Source: Vibrio astriarenae (GTDB lineage Bacteria > Pseudomonadota > Gammaproteobacteria > Enterobacterales > Vibrionaceae). Taken from it: a stretch of DNA of 64,000 nt. The position numbers and the translations under genes are program-made. The first letter of the stretch is position 1. Every line of letters starts with the position of its first letter. The stretch is taken from positions 1,240,001 to 1,304,000 of the forward strand of contig NZ_CP047475.1 in NCBI RefSeq assembly GCF_010587385.1, read 5' to 3'. Of the stretch, positions 61,466-64,000 are shown piece after piece. The notes beneath the pieces are model-generated. The model saw nothing but the letters and a program-made list of their open reading frames with translations, was not told the origin of the DNA and ran no database searches.

Positions 61466-62680
61466 ATGACTGAAACTCTCGTATCACCCTTACTCTCCTT
61501 TACGATTGCAATTTCACTTCTATTCATCGGTAAAGCGCTTATCGAGCGTTCGGATGTATTGCAAAGATATTCCCTACCGGAACCCGTTATTGGTGGTTTT
61601 GTTTGCGCAGCGACGGTTGCAGGGCTTTATTATCTGTTCAATATTCAAATTACGTTTAGTCTGGACGTTAGAGACTTCCTGCTTCTCTATTTTTTCGCGG
61701 GAATTGGTCTGCAAGCGGACTTTAAAACACTGATTAATGGCGGCCGTCCACTATTTATCCTTCTTCTATTAGCCGCGAGTTTCATTGTGATTCAGAACGT
61801 GGTCGGTATGGCAGTGGCGTCGGGCTATGGTTTGGATGCAAAAGCCGGCCTTCTATCTGGGTCTGTCAGTCTCATTGGTGGGGTGGGTACAACACTCGCT
61901 TGGGCACCGACATTTGTTGAAGAGTTCGGAATCAGCAATGCGATGGAGCTGGGCGTGGCCTCAAATACTGTGGGCTTAATTGCTGCCTGTGTGATTGGTG
62001 GTCCGATAGCGAACTATTTGATGAAGAAGCACCGTATCAGTCCGTCGAATGAGCAAGATGTAGCCGTTGGTTCCTATCACGAGAGTGAGGCACGAGTGGA
62101 GCTTAGTCATTATGGTGTCTTATGGGCTTGGCTTGTTCTGAACGTGACTCTCATGCTGGGCTATAGCGTGAGCGAAGTCATTGAGGCGATGGGCCTAAAA
62201 TTACCTCTTTTTGTGAGTTGTTTGATTGCCGGTATTCTCGTTGGCAACATTGGTCGTGCGCTGTTCAAAAAGCGTCGTACTCAAGCAAAAATTGAGCAGG
62301 GACGCAAGGGGCTAGCCATGATTTCCGATATCTGTCTTGGCATGTTCTTGACGATGGCACTTATGGGGCTGCGTATTTGGGATCTTGATGGTCTATTTGG
62401 CTATATCTCGGTCATCATGGCGGTTCAAATACTGGTATCACTGATATTCACTATTTTTGTGGTCTATTACCTGATGGGCCGCAACTACGATGCTGTGGTG
62501 GTTTGTTCTGGTTTTGGTGGTATCACACTAGGCTCTACTGCAACAGCTATCGTCAATATGACAGCAGTGACTAATCGTTATGGTGCAAGCCCACAAGCCT
62601 TTATTGTTGTGCCGCTAGTGTGTGGCTTCTTTGTCGACCTCATCAATGCATTGGTCATTAGCTACTTTGTTGGTTTGTAA
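61466..62680 (+). CDS. gltS: sodium/glutamate symporter
   Basis: A 404-residue membrane protein of the GltS family, about ten helices in two inverted repeats: the N-terminal LQRYSLPEPVIGGFVCA and the central GLLSGSVSLIGGVGTTLAWAP, with the second-repeat counterpart GFGGITLGSTATAIVNMTAV. It takes up glutamate with sodium. The D-glutamate pathway at 17564-20403 is far off, but GltS provides a possible route for glutamate entry. Monocistronic, with a palindrome TGTTTAATAAACA at 62704-62716 between it and the next gene. Confidence 0.9.
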   Translation: MTETLVSPLLSFTIAISLLFIGKALIERSDVLQRYSLPEPVIGGFVCAATVAGLYYLFNIQITFSLDVRDFLLLYFFAGIGLQADFKTLINGGRPLFILLLLAASFIVIQNVVGMAVASGYGLDAKAGLLSGSVSLIGGVGTTLAWAPTFVEEFGISNAMELGVASNTVGLIAACVIGGPIANYLMKKHRISPSNEQDVAVGSYHESEARVELSHYGVLWAWLVLNVTLMLGYSVSEVIEAMGLKLPLFVSCLIAGILVGNIGRALFKKRRTQAKIEQGRKGLAMISDICLGMFLTMALMGLRIWDLDGLFGYISVIMAVQILVSLIFTIFVVYYLMGRNYDAVVVCSGFGGITLGSTATAIVNMTAVTNRYGASPQAFIVVPLVCGFFVDLINALVISYFVGL

Positions 62681-62703
62681 GAACAACTACACTGAGATAA
62701 GCC

Positions 62704-62716
62704 TGTTTAATAAACA
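62704..62716. promoter_or_regulatory. palindrome upstream of HlyD gene
   Basis: TGTTTA-A-TAAACA lies 45 bases before the HlyD gene start. A regulator site is possible, but no regulator gene is in the window next to it. Confidence 0.3.
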
Positions 62717-62760
62717 ATCAAAGCTCAGAGCACAATAATACTGAGTTAAAGAGAAAGAAA

Positions 62761-63825
62761 ATGTCTAAAGCCGAGAAATCATCAAGAAAACTAAGTTCCA
62801 TCATTATCGCCATTATTGTCTGTATTTGGCTCTACAGTCTGTGGGCAGATCGTGTTACCCCTATGACAGGTATCGCTCGGGTGCACTCTTATCTCGTGCG
62901 TGTTGCTCCTGAGGTTTCAGGTAATATTACCGCGGTGAATACGCTCAACAATCAGGTGGTGGAGGCCGGAGACACCTTATTTGAAATAGATGATCGTAAT
63001 TATCAAGTCAGTGTTCGCTCGGCTGAAGCGAACTTGGCGTTAGCTGGGCAAAACATTGGTGCAAGCACTGCCGCGGTTGAAGTCGCACAAGCAAAAGTCA
63101 CCGATGCGGTGGCGGCAAGAGACAACGCCCGAGACCAAGCCGCGCGAGTCACTGAGTTGGCCGGTCGAGGTGTGTTAAGCCAGTCTGATTTAGATAATGC
63201 GATAGAGGCGAAGGATAGAGCACAGGCAAACTTAAATGCAGCAGAAGCCTCCTTGGTTCAGGCGAAGCAAGCGCTAGGGCCAGAGGGGAATGACAATCCG
63301 CAAATTTTAGCGGCGCTGGCAGCACTGGAGCAAGCGCAGCTTAACTTGCAAAAGACAAAAGTACTCGCGCCATCGAAAGGCATTGTGACGAATTTGCAAT
63401 TAACGGTTGGTCAGCGCGCGTCGGCGGGCTCACCCGTATTGACCTTTATTGATCCTCGTGGCGTTTGGATTGCGGCCCAGTTTAGAGAGAACTCTCTAGA
63501 GCATGTGAGGGTCGGGCAAACCGTGAAAATTGTACTAGATGCGCTTCCAGGTCGCGTATTAATGGGTAAGGTTGATAGCATCGGTTGGGGTACTGGGGGC
63601 AGTAACAGTATCGACCAAGAAACAGGGTTTCTAAATGCCGAAAACAACTCGTTAAATGCACAGCGTTACCCGGTTAATATTGTCTTTGAGCGTGATGATA
63701 TACCCGACAATGTCCGTTTTGGTTCTCAAGCAACCGTGGCGATCATGACAGAGCAAAGTACCGTTGGAGAGTGGTTGGCAGGAATCTGGATGCGCATCTT
63801 GAGTGTATGGACTTATGTTTCATAG
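62761..63825 (+). CDS. HlyD/EmrA-type membrane fusion protein
   Basis: A 354-residue protein with one N-terminal membrane helix (SIIIAIIVCIWLYSL), the biotinyl-lipoyl-like half RVAPEVSGNITAVNTLNNQVVEAGDTLFEIDD, a long coiled coil (100-200, Ala/Gln-rich), and the beta-barrel half VLAPSKGIVTNLQLTVGQRASAGSPVLTFID. It is the periplasmic adaptor of an efflux pump whose membrane partner is the DUF2955 gene, which overlaps its end. Confidence 0.9.
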   Translation: MSKAEKSSRKLSSIIIAIIVCIWLYSLWADRVTPMTGIARVHSYLVRVAPEVSGNITAVNTLNNQVVEAGDTLFEIDDRNYQVSVRSAEANLALAGQNIGASTAAVEVAQAKVTDAVAARDNARDQAARVTELAGRGVLSQSDLDNAIEAKDRAQANLNAAEASLVQAKQALGPEGNDNPQILAALAALEQAQLNLQKTKVLAPSKGIVTNLQLTVGQRASAGSPVLTFIDPRGVWIAAQFRENSLEHVRVGQTVKIVLDALPGRVLMGKVDSIGWGTGGSNSIDQETGFLNAENNSLNAQRYPVNIVFERDDIPDNVRFGSQATVAIMTEQSTVGEWLAGIWMRILSVWTYVS

Positions 63826-64000
63826 CGCCGCGAATCCGGTCATTCGTTTAGTTTTTATCCCACTTGCGTTGCTGTTTTACTTGATAAGCACTGGCGCAAG
63901 CCTTGCGGTGTTGTCGCCAATATTTGTCGTTATGTTTATGACGATCATGCCATCACGGCCTCCTTTGAGTGTCCTATTGAAGGTGATGGCAGCCATGTTG
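63815..64000 (+). CDS. DUF2955 membrane protein (partial, cut by the window end)
   Basis: The first 62 codons of a membrane protein starting MFHSAANPVIRLVF, then two hydrophobic helices (IPLALLFYLISTGASLAVLSPIFVV). It overlaps the HlyD gene by 11 bases. DUF2955/FUSC-like proteins are the usual partner of this type of adaptor, so the pair forms an inner-membrane efflux unit. The remainder is outside the window. Confidence 0.6.
   Translation, partial: MFHSAANPVIRLVFIPLALLFYLISTGASLAVLSPIFVVMFMTIMPSRPPLSVLLKVMAAML

Noticed and set aside
1..64000. CRISPR arrays, tRNA, rRNA, prophage or transposon genes
   Set aside because: Looked for on both strands; no regular short repeats with spacers, cloverleaf genes, integrases or complete transposases are visible.

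Overview
The window reads as a Vibrio genome segment, most likely from an accessory-rich replicon such as chromosome 2. This rests on protein families typical of Vibrionaceae, moderate GC, and dense short operons of transporters, catabolic enzymes and LysR/AraC regulators with no ribosomal, tRNA or replication genes. The species cannot be fixed from the sequence alone. I see no CRISPR array, rRNA, tRNA, prophage or intact insertion sequence.

Layout. 1-1554: a small membrane peptide and a sensor histidine kinase. 1789-4939: a tightly overlapping operon (AhpD-like protein, VOC protein, two DUF606 membrane proteins, HapK/RedY-like protein) followed by a LysR regulator. 5374-6234: a Zur-type operator in front of a CobW-type GTPase reduced to 52 codons and an intact DUF1826 gene. 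6460-10665: an RmlD-like reductase, a carbohydrate porin, a small Vibrio-type protein and a PRPP-synthetase-like enzyme. 10711-13858: a short-chain dehydrogenase divergent from an AraC regulator, then a FISUMP-domain secreted protein; a near-identical 21-bp element lies on each side of the regulator. 13919-15630: a HAD phosphatase and a nucleotidyltransferase. 15787-20403: a D-amino-acid block, with alanine racemase divergent from dgcN, dgcA and a D-amino-acid transaminase. 20726-25024: small secreted proteins, a NIT-domain chemoreceptor and a DUF1223 protein.

25052-34654: a YjeH-type exporter, a GFA protein, a large phosphatase-fold lipoprotein divergent from a DAO-type oxidoreductase, a GcvA-like regulator, a yellow/MRJP-family protein, a CIA30 protein and a DUF2237 protein. 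34695-37414: a ClbS-like protein, then a ferritin-like diiron candidate next to a FabH-like ketosynthase and a tiny HELD-motif membrane peptide. 37441-42620: LysR/DJ-1 divergent pair, an AlkB-type hydroxylase, a LysE exporter, an acetyltransferase and a DUF2391 protein. 42808-44681: ZntB, a UPF0126/TRIC channel and a small peptide.

44744-50904 is one leftward cluster: two paralogous serine hydrolases flanking a DcaP-type porin, an outer-membrane protein and an AraC regulator, with two perfect 18-bp direct repeats 22 bp apart in the promoter region. 51508-56447: a HAD phosphatase, a secreted amidohydrolase, an orphan MbcA/ParS-type antitoxin-like protein, a small GNAT protein and a patatin lipoprotein. 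56544-64000: a formate/nitrite channel, an orphan terminator that suggests a small RNA, an NrtABC-type anion ABC transporter, GltS, and a HlyD/DUF2955 efflux pair cut by the window end.

The points most worth following are the diiron/ketosynthase pair, the HapK operon, the collapsed Zur-linked GTPase, the two AraC regulons with visible operators, the D-glutamate pathway and the sRNA candidate near 57600.
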